Source: Casuarius casuarius (lineage: Eukaryota > Chordata > Aves > Casuariiformes > Casuariidae). From it: DNA of 64,000 nt. The position numbers and the translations under genes are program-made. The notes under the pieces were generated by a model, which had not been told where the DNA came from, ran no database searches, and saw only the letters and a list, made by a program, of their open reading frames with translations. Below are positions 46,001-56,893 of this stretch, piece after piece; position 1 is the stretch's first letter; the number at the start of each line of letters is the position of its first letter. The stretch spans positions 6,331-70,330 of the forward strand of contig PTFA01000280.1 in assembly GCA_003342895.1 (NCBI GenBank). The letters are read 5' to 3'.

Positions 46001-49000
46001 CCATCAACTGCGGTCCCCACTAATCAGTCGTCTTGCATGTGAATTTGTCTTAACATTCTCTGTGCAACAGTCTGAATCCAGGAAAAACTGTTAGCTGGAT
46101 TCTCAGATTCGTCGAGTCCTTTTCCTAAGAACAACTGGTTTCTCAGATGTGGCAGTTCCTTTCCTTAAGCAGGCTGCTGCTATGGAGTGCCTGAGCATGC
46201 ACCTCTTTTGCCTTATGGCTTCGAGACGCACAGTGTGAGCATATGTTCACCACACACATACATCACAAGATGAATGGGAATTCATCTTTGTGTACCAGTG
46301 ACGACTTCGAATGCTACCTTTCATCCACGTGTACCTTGTGGATTTTTAATACCTTCTTCCAACCACCACTCAGGTTTCTTTACTATCCTGGAGAAAAATA
46401 TGTTAGTCCATTAACATGACATCTCTCACTCTCTTAAACATGGAACAGGAAGAGATAGGGAGCTGAAGTTCAGAATTCAGTCTTTTCTATTTGATAAGAT
46501 CAGTAAGTCTGCTCCAGGCTGCCACTCTGAGCATTAGTCAGCTTGGGCTGCTCAGTGTCATTCTCAGCATTGGCACTAGCCTCTGGCACTAAGCCAGTCA
46601 GAGGGAAGTTAAACTTTGCATTGAGGAGATTCACGTGGTTTCCCGCTCCTCAGAGCGGTAAAGCTGAGATGCATCCAGTCCATATGGTTGCCCATCTTCA
46701 GATGGGTGAAGTTTATGCCTTGGCACTTGCTCACTCAAAGCCACAACAAAGTGCTATCAGCATGTATCACCACCTTCTCCTGGAGCAGCCGTTCAGCTAG
46801 TAGCCCCCCAGCTCCTCTAGCCATTGCCAGCTGTCTTCACTCCTGAACTGCTGTCCACCATTCCCAGCATGTTTCAGTGTGTTTAAGCTTATGCATCACC
46901 AGTATCTAGGTCTAGCACCAGACTGTGCCCCTTACAGTGTGATTCTTCACTCCTCATCCTCCCCGGCCCTTGTCCTTGCCACCAGCACTGCAGCTTTAGG
47001 AGTGATGTAGTCCCTCAGCTCTGGGATCAGTTCTGCTTTTGAAAGTGTAGCTTCACTGTTCCATCAAGAGATCTCCCTTTTCCTGGCACTTCTCTTCCTG
47101 TATCCAGACATTAAGTCTGGATAGCATTATGACTTAAGACTTACAGTGTTATTATCCATTTAAGAGGAGGATTTATTTCAGTGGGTACTTTCACAGTTCT
47201 TCAAATGACAACCATGATATATCTTGATGGATCACAAGTGTTGCTTTGTTAATAAGGCCATTCTGCAGCCATGAGATCACTTTGGAAAGCACTTGCTTCC
47301 AGTTACTGTTGAGAGAGTAACTCAACAGTTACTCTTGGGGGAAAATTATCAGTGGGGAGAAATTATCAGTGCCTGAGGGAAATGGATTTTACCAACATTT
47401 GTCCTGCTCTTTCATTGCTCTCTCTAAGGTGCATGTTTTCACATGGCAATAACGCCATTTTATCATCACTACTTTTGTTCTCAGACAAGATGACCGGTGG
47501 TTCCAGGTCTGTCCAGTTAGTTTGTCTGAAGCTTCTTAGGTCATCTTCAAGGTGCTAAACAACACCCATATCTAGGGACTGTTGTTTGCTTACTTTGATT
47601 TGTTTGCTTTTCAGAGAATTTACGAAAGCAGTGTCTGTAAACAGTACAGTCCATTCTTGAACACCTGGGCCTTAAAGCAAATATTTTGAAGTCACAAACC
47701 TACATTATTATCATACAGCAGTTATTGACTCCCAGATGATAAGAGCTCTCTTGCTGCTGGTCCCAGAATATTTTATACTTAACTCAGCACTTGACCTCTT
47801 GGCAACTACCTCATGAAAGTGAATCTCTCCTAGAGCATGTGGCAACTTTGTGTTGCCTCATACTGATCTTTCCTGTACTTTATATACATTCCTTGCTCTG
47901 CACCTTCCCTACAAGCAGGTTGCCATTCCTCAAGGTACAAGGAGACCCCTTAGGCCCTGTCATGTGGTGGCAGCCATGTCTGCAGGGGAATGCCCTCCAT
48001 GTTCCTTCTGACTTTACAAGTAGTGATATTGGTATATTCCTTTAAGGTTCAGAAAATACTCTGTAGTTTCATTGCAGCGTGCTTGCGTTGTCATGAGGAG
48101 CAGCAGCTTTGTGCCAGTGCTCTGGAGATTGAGGCCATTTGGAGGACAGAGCTTTCCTGTTTTGCTTATGTGGTGATGACAGTGTAATATGGTTTAGGAG
48201 AGATTCCCTGTTCCCTCAAGATGACACTTGCCGTAAGTGGTAGGTGTGGAGAGAACAGGACTCTCTGAATGAAGTTCGTACACATCAGTCCTTTAGCTCT
48301 GCTAAATAAACTGTGTTACAGTCTTCAGTGAGAAGTGGGAAACCTGCCCTGGTGGTCACGTGAGGATTTTTCACTTGTTGCACAACTGACAGGAGTATTG
48401 ATGGGTTTTTTTTCTTGAGAGAAGGTTTGTGTCCAGGCTGGGTCTTGGGTACAGTCCTGTTATTGGTCAAATGGACTGGTGCATGCATTTGTCCAAGTAC
48501 GTCTGTTGCCAAGGGTTTTGGTTAGGGTAAGGCAGGACAACATCCTTTTGGTTCTCATTGTCCCCATGGGGCCTAAGCATTTTGGTATCAGGCCACCTTT
48601 GTCTCTCAGTGACTTCTTCAGTTCTCTCTGTGTGAACTCTGTAATTGTCTGTCTCACTCATCTCAGTCTTGACATAATATAGGTCATGCTATGAGGCTGA
48701 ATGACTCTCCATTAGCATACTTGCCCTTCTCCAGTCGGAGCCATTTTTACAACCGGTAAGGTGGATCTTGGCAAATTAGTTAGGGTTTCTGCTTAGGATT
48801 CCTATCGGTCTATTTCCCCTTCCGTTTCATCATCTCGGCTGAGTGAGGGAAAAATTCAGCTTCTCGCTTAGCTCTCTTGCCATTCATTTTGGATGGTCAT
48901 ATGCTCATAAATGAGATCTGTGGAGGGTGGTGAGTTTCGTTTTTGTTACCCCTTTCAGCTTTTCCATTGAGGTTTCCTTCTGCTGAGGAAACAGTTCTCC

Positions 49001-52000
49001 AAAAGGGTTTAAATGTAGTAACAGATTTTTGTGAGTCACCGAACTGTTGTCTTTTTTTCCTTTCTCTCTCTACTTTCTTTACTGTTATTTTTGCTGTAAG
49101 TGTGGGATAGATTCAAGCCCTTATGCTTGATTTTTCTTGTGCTTCATCAAAGATTCTGTTGCCTGGACACATCTGAAGTTTTTTTCCAAAGCTGATATTT
49201 AAATTTCACCATAACCAGATGATTAATGTTTTTCCAGACTGAACAGCTCCAAGGTTAATTATGTGATTCTCCAGACACTGAGGGAGGGAGGACAAAGGTT
49301 AGGGGACACTAAGTGGCACTGGGTGTGCTCGTTGCTCACAAACTGATCATGAAAGGACAAGGGATGCAAGTGCACCATCCACGATACTGTACAGGAGGTA
49401 GCAGGGGAACTTTGGCCTTAAGAGGACTTTATTTCTTTAAGAGAACTTCCTTGCACAGACAGAAAGTTCTCTCACTTTAAGAAAGTACGTGGGCATATGT
49501 ACTCCCACAATGGGAATGTACATATGGACTGCATTCCTTCAGGAATCCTGTTTACTGGTAATCCTTTTTCTTTTTTGCCTTTCACATATGTCACATAGCC
49601 AAATAGTATTCAGGGAGCAGCTCTTAACTGCTGTTTTGAATCAGCCAGTGCCTCATGATTTTTAGCTAGCCTCTGCTACCTTAGAGAACAATTCAAGATG
49701 CAGTTTCATGTGGAGCATTTTAATGTGCAAGAAACCCAGTTCTGACGTTGCCTGAGGGAGACCATGTACTTTAAATGTTTTATGGCAATCATACTTTGGC
49801 TATCTTAAATGTTTAACTGTAGCCTGGATTGCAGAGACGCATTTCACAGGACAAAGAATTCGAAAACTGTTTCAGTGTTTGAAATTGTTAAAGGATTGAT
49901 ACCAATTAATTTGTCCCTAAGTCTAGATTTGAGTTCTAATAAATGCTTTGCCTGTGCTTTTTCATCTGTAGCACAGCAGTTAAAAGTGGAGAAGGGCTGG
50001 TCAGATTTTCCAGAAAGCTCAATACTAAGTTTTGAATTGGTGTTCAAAGGTGGCTCTGTTCTCAAGACATGTTTTTCTTTCATTGCTTGATGTATTTGGT
50101 TCTGAGCTGTGGCAAATAATGGAAAGGAAGAATTCTTTGTGATAGATTCCTATTGCTTCGTCTCTGGACTATGATTTCTCCTGAGGATCCTTTGGGGAGT
50201 TGAGGCCTGATGCCCTTGAACAACTGCAGTGCACAGTCTCCCACGCCTCACCATTCCCTTTTCTTTGTATAATAAACAAGAAAGCTTGGCCATGGATCCA
50301 CAGATTTCTTTTCCTCTGTGAGAGAGGCAAAATGAAATAACTAGCTGACTGTACTGAATTCTAAACTTTTTCTTTTTTTTGGGGGGGGGGGGGGATGCAA
50401 GGAATATAAAGTTTCTTGGGCTATAGTCTCCAGCTTCCTAGTAAAGTTATGCCATGGTAGTGGTGGATTTGCCCTCCAAGTCAGGAGTGGAATGGCACAG
50501 TGCAACATTCTTGAGTGCCAGAAGGCTTGACTCAGATTTGCGCTCATTGTATAGCAGAATACAAATGATACTGTTTTTATTTCTACCACTTGGGATTCTC
50601 CTAGACACTTGAACCCCTTACGGTCAGTATATAGAGGATTTAATTTCGTCATACCTTCTGCTTTGTCAGGTGCTTTGCAGACCTACAAAAGCATACAGGA
50701 TTGTTTCTCATCAAAGATGATGCATCAGTGCTGTAATTAGATCATGGAGGCATTAGATTCTCTAAACTTATGCTAAACAGGGACATGAGGCCCAATCAGC
50801 TAATGAATAGAATATACTGAATACAGAAACCCTGCAGCTCCTGTGGAAATGTGCCAGAGAACATTGGGTACTCTGTTTTTAAACACATGTATCCATACAT
50901 GCTGTGTGGTTTTTATTTCTTTATTTTTCTCTTCTGTTTTGCTGTATCACTGAAGCTTTACTGTTACAGCCAGTCCAAACCTTCAGGCAGGCATAATGAT
51001 CCAGTCAGTCCAGTCCTATTTTTCTGTTCTCTATTTGATTCAGTTTATTTCAGAATATGTTGTTTATCTCTGGCAGTTTTGGAGGCTTGTTTCTTGTTCA
51101 GTGTCATGGAATCACGTAGTGTCAAAGTCAGGCTAATTGAAGCTTTTCTTTCTCTTTGATTAAGGAACAAGCTAAAGCCAAAAAACAAACTCCACCACCA
51201 TCTCCTACCACACAGCCAGCTGAACAGAAGGCACCCTCAAGCCCAGTCTATGAGGTTTGTTAGAAACATTTACAGTAACTAGTTTTTGATCCTAAGTATA
51301 GGAACCTTTTTATAAAATCCTGACAAACTTCATCTATATTTTTGCAGGATGCAGTTTCCTATGAAGCAGAGTCTGCCTACAAGAATTCTAGCGCAACATA
51401 TTCAGCTGCACATGAGCCAGAATCTGGCTACAAAGCTGCAGAGTCGGACTACCAAGAAGCAGTAAGTCAGCGAGAGCCGGAATATGAGCCGGAGACGGTC
51501 TATGAAGTGGCAGGGGCAGGAGACCATTATCAAGCAGGTAGAGTGTTCATTTCTGCTGCAAAACCCTTCAATATAGATAAAGCTTTACTTCCTTGGGCAA
51601 TGACTTAAAGAATACTTGTGCTGACTTGTGTCTTGATCTGATTAGAATTTTTAGATTCTGCATCAACAAATTTTAATTAGAAAACAAAGACATGGCTAGA
51701 GGAAGGTTGAAAGTATTTAACTTCTGTGGGATGATGTTGGAATAATTATGATGCTCTCTAGTGTATTAATTCATACAGAGATTTAGGAACAACCACTTCC
51801 ACCCTGTGTAATGCAATTCAAGTTCAGAAAAAAACTTAGGGATGGACTTTAAATGAGCGTCGAGCCAATGCTTACCTACCAGGTAAAAGGTTATAACAAC
51901 AGTTCTTTGGTTTTGAAATTAATTTGACGTGTTTAGTGCTTATGAGGGAATGCAGTAAGAAAGTCTGAAACCAATAGTGTCATTGAAAGAATGCATTTCT

Positions 52001-53290
52001 CTTCAATTTCTCTTTTTCTCACCTCTTCTGGTTACTAAATGAGGTGTGAAGAATGAATCTCTTTGTTCTGGTACAAAAACATGGAAATTCTAAACAGACC
52101 ACTTCCCCCCTCACGCACATGCACACTTAACAAATTGTATTAAATAGTCTCTTACACACTGAGCTTGGGCTCAGTTGCTGTTCTGTCACATTTTACAGAA
52201 GTTTTCATGAAATAAGGCTAATTGTTTTTATTTTCTGCTGTATCAAATACCTACTTTTGAAGGCTTCCTTTCAGAGTTTAGTTATATGTGTGATTAAAAA
52301 AAATATCTATATCAGAAGGTATGTCAGCCCTGCTAAAAATTTGCATAGTGATTCCCTGCTTGATTTGTGGGTTAGCCGTAGAATTAAAGCAGGGGTACTA
52401 CAGTATAAGAACTCTGGCTGTATAGGTGGCCTGCATTACCTTTTTAATTTGTTTCTTGTTTAACTCTCTTTAGAAGAAAATGCTTATGATGAATATGAAA
52501 ATGAACTTGGAATTACAGCCATAGCCCTTTATGATTATCAGGCTGGTAAGCAGAGCTCTTGTTCTTAAACTTGTCTTTTGAAAACTTTTTTCTGTAAATG
52601 TAACAGTCTGGATTTTCTGTTTCCTTCCATCTTGTAGCCTGTTGTAGTAATACATGAAATGAAGATATGAAGAATTAGCAGTGCTTAGCAAGTATATGGT
52701 TAGTGATTAGCAATAGCATTGAGGCATGTTTGAAAACCACTATCCACTGTTTCTAGAAATTATGGAGGTTTCCAAAATCTCTGCTAATCAAGTGTTAACC
52801 CTGTTGTAAACCCTTAGCATAAGCAGTCAATTAATATCTTGACTGGTTAATTCTGAGGAGAATCAAAAAAAGTGGTTCTCTACATGTTAGATAGCAATTG
52901 CTGTTGTAAGTTAGAAATGTAGCCAACATGCAGTGGATAAAAACCAACTACCTCGTCACTTCTGAGGATGAGGAGGCTGCCATCGTTACAGATGGTCATT
53001 GCCCAGCACCCTGTTTCAGACAGCCCTGATGGAGAGGGGAGGGTAGTAGCTGTGTGTGTTATTTTTAGCAGTGGTAGATTGATAGATGAGATTGTACTGT
53101 GGGCTGCTCCTGTGCGAATTCTGAGCTGATGGCGTCTTCCACTCTTTTTCCAGCCGGTGATGACGAGATTTCCTTTGATCCAGATGACATCATCACAAAC
53201 ATAGAAATGATTGATGACGGCTGGTGGAGGGGTGTCTGCAAAGGCCGATACGGATTGTTCCCAGCAAATTATGTGGAGCTGAGACAATAG
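30967..53290 (+). CDS. CTTN: Cortactin, complete, 553 residues, 16 coding exons
   Basis: Join: 30967-31050, 31486-31559, 32914-33043, 36382-36492, 37131-37185, 37666-37776, 38628-38738, 39385-39495, 40776-40886, 42624-42679, 43724-43793, 44344-44492, 51165-51254, 51348-51537, 52474-52545, 53154-53290. Family knowledge: cortactin binds and activates Arp2/3, stabilises branched F-actin and is a Src substrate. Seen: an N-terminal acidic region with the Arp3-binding DDW (residues 19-21), 6.5 tandem 37-residue actin-binding repeats (about 83-318), an alpha-helical [17 protein letters not shown] segment (about 350-391), and a Pro/Ser/Tyr-rich region with SP at 404 and 417 and the Src-type Tyr 420. 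The SH3 domain is at about 496-553 ([16 protein letters not shown]). Length matches mammals (about 550). One donor (after 40886) is GC instead of GT. Confidence 0.97.
31486..31559 (+). CDS. CTTN: CTTN exon, N-terminal region
   Basis: 74 bp, acceptor ccttcgcag, donor gtaaag. Encodes [20 protein letters not shown] then QEHI. Phase 2 end; Asn is completed by the next exon. Confidence 0.96.
32914..33043 (+). CDS. CTTN: CTTN exon, end of NTA and start of repeat 1
   Basis: 130 bp, acceptor tctttaaag, donor gtaagt. Encodes [20 protein letters not shown], then [20 protein letters not shown], opening the first cortactin repeat. Ends in phase 0. Confidence 0.96.
33044..36381 (+). other. CTTN: CTTN intron, 3.3 kb
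   Basis: AT-rich intron without a recognisable exon or mobile element. Frames near 35174-35774 on the minus strand match nothing I know. Confidence 0.6.
36382..36492 (+). CDS. CTTN: CTTN repeat exon (repeats 1/2)
   Basis: 111 bp, phase 0 at both ends, strong donor gtaagc. Encodes [20 protein letters not shown], then [17 protein letters not shown]. Confidence 0.97.
37131..37185 (+). CDS. CTTN: CTTN repeat exon (end of repeat 2)
   Basis: 55 bp, acceptor tctcttccag, donor gtgagg. Encodes [18 protein letters not shown] and shifts the exon phase from 0 to 1 for the following repeat exons. Confidence 0.96.
37666..37776 (+). CDS. CTTN: CTTN repeat 3 exon
   Basis: 111 bp, phase 1-1, acceptor caacgcag, strong donor gtgagt. 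Encodes [20 protein letters not shown], then [17 protein letters not shown]. Confidence 0.97.
38628..38738 (+). CDS. CTTN: CTTN repeat 4 exon
   Basis: 111 bp, phase 1-1, acceptor acctccag. The donor gttttt is weak after +2. Encodes [20 protein letters not shown], then [17 protein letters not shown]. Confidence 0.96.
39099..39187. repeat. Degenerate tandem repeat (TATTGAGTCTGTATGTAT-like)
   Basis: One perfect duplication of an about 20-base unit, followed by shortened variants containing gagtctgtat, in the intron between the repeat 4 and repeat 5 exons. Confidence 0.85.
39385..39495 (+). CDS. CTTN: CTTN repeat 5 exon
   Basis: 111 bp, phase 1-1, acceptor gcatacag, donor gtattt (weak). Encodes [20 protein letters not shown], then [17 protein letters not shown]. 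In human, the matching exon is missing from the minor isoform SV2. Confidence 0.96.
40027..40078. repeat. AT-rich inverted repeat
   Basis: CTTTAATTTAA (40027-40037) and its exact complement TTAAATTAAAG (40068-40078) flank a 30-base AT-rich loop in a CTTN intron. Confidence 0.8.
40776..40886 (+). CDS. CTTN: CTTN repeat 6 exon with a GC 5' splice site
   Basis: 111 bp, phase 1-1, acceptor ctttttcag. Encodes [20 protein letters not shown], then [17 protein letters not shown]. The intron begins GCACCG rather than GT, and only +1, +2 (as GC) and +3 fit a GC-AG donor. Length, phase and homology require the exon to end here. The human counterpart is the alternatively skipped exon 11. A base-calling error cannot be excluded. 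Confidence 0.93.
42531..42568. repeat. 19-bp tandem duplication with two ATTTGCAT octamers
   Basis: Two adjacent copies of a unit containing gaaatggctatttgcatt. Octamer motifs lie at 42541-42548 and 42560-42567, about 55 bases upstream of the next CTTN acceptor. Confidence 0.92.
42624..42679 (+). CDS. CTTN: CTTN half-repeat exon
   Basis: 56 bp, acceptor tgcttttag, strong donor gtaagt. Encodes [19 protein letters not shown], the terminal half repeat, and restores phase 0. Confidence 0.97.
43724..43793 (+). CDS. CTTN: CTTN linker exon
   Basis: 70 bp, acceptor ttactgacag, donor gtaagc. Encodes [20 protein letters not shown] then IEA. A second in-frame donor 33 bases further on (43826) could add 11 residues. 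A G9 run lies 19 bases before the exon. Confidence 0.94.
44344..44492 (+). CDS. CTTN: CTTN alpha-helical exon
   Basis: 149 bp, acceptor aatgttacag, donor gtcagt. Encodes [20 protein letters not shown], then a highly charged [20 protein letters not shown] helix ending ARRKLE. Ends in phase 0. Confidence 0.97.
44493..51164 (+). other. CTTN: CTTN intron, 6.7 kb (largest)
   Basis: Large intron with a GC-richer middle (about 45.3-49 kb), a nested hairpin at 47305-47335 and a G14 run at 50381-50394. Several short frames on both strands have no recognisable domain. It may hold old degraded repeats, but I cannot assign a family. Confidence 0.55.
47305..47335. repeat. Nested perfect hairpins
   Basis: AGAGTAACT (47314-47322) pairs with AGTTACTCT (47327-47335) over a 4-base loop. 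ACTGTTGAG (47305-47313) can instead pair with CTCAACAGT (47321-47329). Confidence 0.85.
51165..51254 (+). CDS. CTTN: CTTN proline-rich exon
   Basis: 90 bp, phase 0-0, acceptor tgattaag, donor gtttgt. Encodes [20 protein letters not shown], then [10 protein letters not shown]. The two SP sites (Ser 404 and 417 here) align with the human Erk sites 405 and 418, and Tyr 420 with human Src site Tyr 421. Confidence 0.96.
51348..51537 (+). CDS. CTTN: CTTN tyrosine-rich regulatory exon
   Basis: 190 bp, acceptor tttttgcag, donor gtagag. Encodes [40 protein letters not shown] and [16 protein letters not shown]. It is rich in Tyr in acidic context, as in the chicken Src-substrate form. This is the least conserved part of the protein, and the mammalian Tyr 466/482 sites correspond only approximately. 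Confidence 0.94.
52474..52545 (+). CDS. CTTN: CTTN exon, start of SH3
   Basis: 72 bp, acceptor ctctctttag, donor gtaagc. Encodes [20 protein letters not shown] then YQA; ALYDY is the first SH3 signature. Confidence 0.97.
53154..53290 (+). CDS. CTTN: CTTN last coding exon, SH3 core
   Basis: 137 bp to TAG (53288-53290), acceptor tttttccag. Encodes [20 protein letters not shown], then [20 protein letters not shown] and ELRQ. All SH3 hallmarks are present. Confidence 0.98.
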
Positions 53291-54935
53291 AGACGATTGT
53301 CTACTAGATATGCCTTAATTCCCCAGTCAATAAATCTGACTTAATACACTACAAATCATGATGCTTTTCTGAGGATGGAGGGGTATATACATATTGCTTT
53401 TATATTTAATACTTTGCTGATGCTTTTTAAAATGTTTATGCCACAGAAGTTGCTAATATATTGTAATGATTATGTTCTTCACTAAGGCTCTTAAAATGGT
53501 TTTCATGCATTTTGAAACATTTCTTCTCTGCCAAATTAGCAATTGTCATAAAAAGCCTTTTCAAGGGCAGTTAGCTGTCTGTCTTAATATTGCATGTTTT
53601 ACTCGTAAGTGGGCAGATTTACCTAGTGTTTAAGTGTAGTTAGTCTTCCACTAAATGTTATCAGCTAAGAAAATCATGGCTATGCAGGTTATTTGCATTT
53701 CCACCAAGCGGGGGTGGGGAGGACTGGGGAGGGGCATAATATTTTCTTTTCTTTTCCAGATAGTGTGTGAAAAGGAGAAGAGAATGCTTGGGAGTTGCTG
53801 CTAATGGCAGTTAATCAAGTACTGGTCAATATTTAGGGAATAATAATGTTACGAAGGAAACAGTCTGGTTACTTTTTCCTTCTCTTTTAAAGTGAGGTTT
53901 CTTGGCTCTTGCATGGATTTTCCTGCTCTTGCTCTTCCTCTTCATGTTATCCCAGAGGAGGGCTGCAAACACTCTAGTGCTGATTGTCCCTAATCTCTTC
54001 ACTGCTGTTTCTTTGTTTTACCCTCCCCTCTCCTCTATCCCAGGGAAACGTTAAAAAGTTGCTATACAAGTGTTGAGTCACCCAGAGAGATTCCTACTTG
54101 TTCTAAGGGAAACTGACATCCAAATCTGTGCGACTACCTACAGGAATAGTCTGATTGCTTTAAAATGGGAGAAAAAGGCAGCATGGAATTGCAGTTGCAT
54201 TCTGTGTACAACACATCCTTTGTTCATACAATGAAACAGGCAGGCCTGCTGTGCAGTAATAACATTTTATATAACCATATTTAAGTCAAGGAACGTTACA
54301 CAAATAGTTTGATTTAAAACCGTTATAGATAACCTCCATTTCTAAGCCACACAGAGACACTATACTTCTTTGTACATTCAGCAGAAACTGCCGGTAACAT
54401 TCTACTAAACAATGGAATTAACTCTGTTCTTTGCCAAAATTAAAACTGAAATTCTTGTCATTCTAAAAAGCTGACTTCACTGCAGATTTAGGGTCCCTAC
54501 CAAAGATAGTAAGTTGCATCTAATAGTGCACGTTAAATGTATGTACTGTCTGTTTCCACCTTCTGATCAAAATGGGAATGGCAGAATTGGTATAGTAGCT
54601 AAGAAAGAATGCAAAAACTTTTATCAGCTGTAAATTTGGACCAATGGAATATAGAAGAACTTGTATAAAATGGTAAAATGTATAATGTATCTAGGAAGAA
54701 GGCATCATGTTGAAACCAATCCTTGGATGGTTGGGACAATCCTTAATGAATGTCATATGTATGTCATGATTATATATNTTTTTTTTTCTTTCCCATGGTC
54801 TCATTTCTGTGTTGTATTTGCATTACTAGGGTTGGGTTTTATATGCAGTTTATTTTATCCAATTTTGCATAGACACCTCATAGGGGATATGATTTTTGTA
54901 AATTAAATATTCAATAAACTTTTTGAACAATTTGC
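53291..54935 (+). other. CTTN: CTTN 3'UTR
   Basis: Follows the stop codon. A proximal AATAAA lies at 53329-53334, only 38 bases after the stop. The distal AATAAA at 54913-54918 is followed by a U-rich stretch and is the likely main end. One ambiguous base lies at 54778. Confidence 0.85.
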
Positions 54936-56887
54936 ATGGAATATTTTTGCATTTTTAAATTACTTTGTCAAACTCCCACAGAATGTTCATCTAATCACTT
55001 TTGTCTAAAGCTGCATAGGGGACTGACTGACCACAGATAATGCTTCTTGCAGAGGACTGCTGCATGATGCTTGGTAGTGTCATGAAGGGCACCTAAAGGA
55101 CAGCTACATTCCTTCTAGGTTGCCACTGCCTTCTAAATATTTCCCTTCCTCAGAAAGCCACTAGCTTTGTCTTTTGCTCCTATTTCTTTGTGGAAATATT
55201 TAGATCAAAATTAGACTTTCGGTAAACTTAAAGGAGAGTGCTTTTTTTTTATTAAAAAAAAAACCACATCAGTGTCATGATCTGTTTTATCTTTTGTATT
55301 ACGTGCCTATTACTTCTCCCAAAAATACTTGGTGAGCTGCAGTTTTGCTGAGAAAGATTGCTGCTGGCTGTTGAGAACACTGCTGGCTCCAGGACGCTGA
55401 GTGCTATTGGGAACACAGCCATCCATTGCAGTCCAATAAAATCATACAGTGCTTTTAAGCTCTCCTGCTCTTGCTCGTGACTCTGTGCATAACCTGGTTC
55501 CTACGAAAGCAGTCTGCATAAAACTTTACTTTCACAATCTTGATGTGCAAAATTAAAAAATACCAGAAGCACTGCTGTTCTCCACAATTTTAATCGCTAG
55601 GTATCGCTTTGCTGAATAGTGCTAGGACACAGGAATTTAAAAGGACACTGGTGGAAGTCAAACTAGGTTATTAGGCTATGCAAAGCACCAGTCAGCTGCT
55701 TCAGTTTCTGGGAGGGGGTGGAAGATCCCAAATGATCTTGAACCTGAGAAGAAAAGACCTTTCCCTCCACATGTGCCCTCTGAGGTCAGATTCAAAGAAA
55801 CACTGGAATTTTCAAGCTGTTTGACCTATTTACAAAACTATTGCTATTTCACAGTTAAAAAAAAAAAAAAAATCTCTTTTCCCTTCTCTCCTGTTCCTTT
55901 TGGGCCCCATATCATCCAAAATAATTCAGGAGAGTAAATATATGCGCCTGCCAAAAAGGATCAGCTGGGGGCAGCAGCCAGGCCCCAGGTGCTGCTGGGG
56001 GCTGCTGATGAGCCTCACCTGGGCAAGGCACTGCTGCTGCCCGGCTGCGTGTGCTGCTCCTGGAAATGGGAAGAAAAGGCAAAATCCCAACTGAAACTTT
56101 TTAATTATTCCTAACTAATAAGCAAGAAGCCCCCAGCAGGGACAGCCCATGACCTCTCCAGGGCACGCGCAGCTGAGCAGGGAGCGCCAGCAGGTAGGAC
56201 AGCGCCACGTGGATGGGGAGGGCAGCCGTGGCCATGGACTGGGGCCTTTTTGATGCCTTTTTGGGGGAGGAGGGGGCTGCATCGCACGTGGCAGTGGGTT
56301 TGTGTGCCGGGGCTGCTGCCACGCGGGAGGAGCAACTGTAGGCGCACTGCTGCTGCCGCCATGAGGGCGGGCTGAAGGGGAAACTGGAGCGTGTGAAGGC
56401 GGTTGCCACAAGCTGAGGTTTTAAAATGTGTAGCAGACTGTTAGAGAGACTGAGGCTGGTCCTAAAATCAGGTCTATCTTGAGGCAGACAGCTTGTTGGT
56501 CTTGTCTGGAGCCTGATCGCGGGAGCTTGTCGTTAGTTAGCAGTTTCCTGACTGGGTTCCTCCCGTCAGCCATCTTGTGCAAGTGGGCCGGGGGGGCAGC
56601 CTCCCACAGAGGGGCTCAAGGCTAAAACACCCACTTTTTGTGTGAATTTTGCATTGCAAATGTTAGCTGGGAGGCTTAGGTTCAAAGGCTGAGCTTTTTT
56701 TCCAGCCCACATTCGCCTTCAGCCAGCTTGTCCAGCTTTCTGTGTTACCCCCCAGCGATTTTCTGGAAGCCATGTCGCTGCTCGGCAGGAACCGAGCCCA
56801 TGGCAGGGAGGGGGAGACCTCAGAGGGAAGGAAGGAATCGCACCGTGCAGACTCAGTCCGGGCTCTTGTGTGCCGCGTGTAAGCTTA

Positions 56888-56893
56888 ATAAAC
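56888..56893 (+). other. Poly(A) signal of an unknown transcript or LTR
   Basis: AATAAA followed by cagcattgtgg, eight A and then a GU-rich segment (ctgtgtcggggtgt). It follows about 0.9 kb of GC-richer sequence. It may be the end of an LTR or an unannotated RNA. Confidence 0.35.

Noticed and set aside
45300..49000. Several 60-105 residue frames on both strands in the large CTTN intron
   Set aside because: Mutually overlapping, no family resemblance, no splice or poly(A) context.
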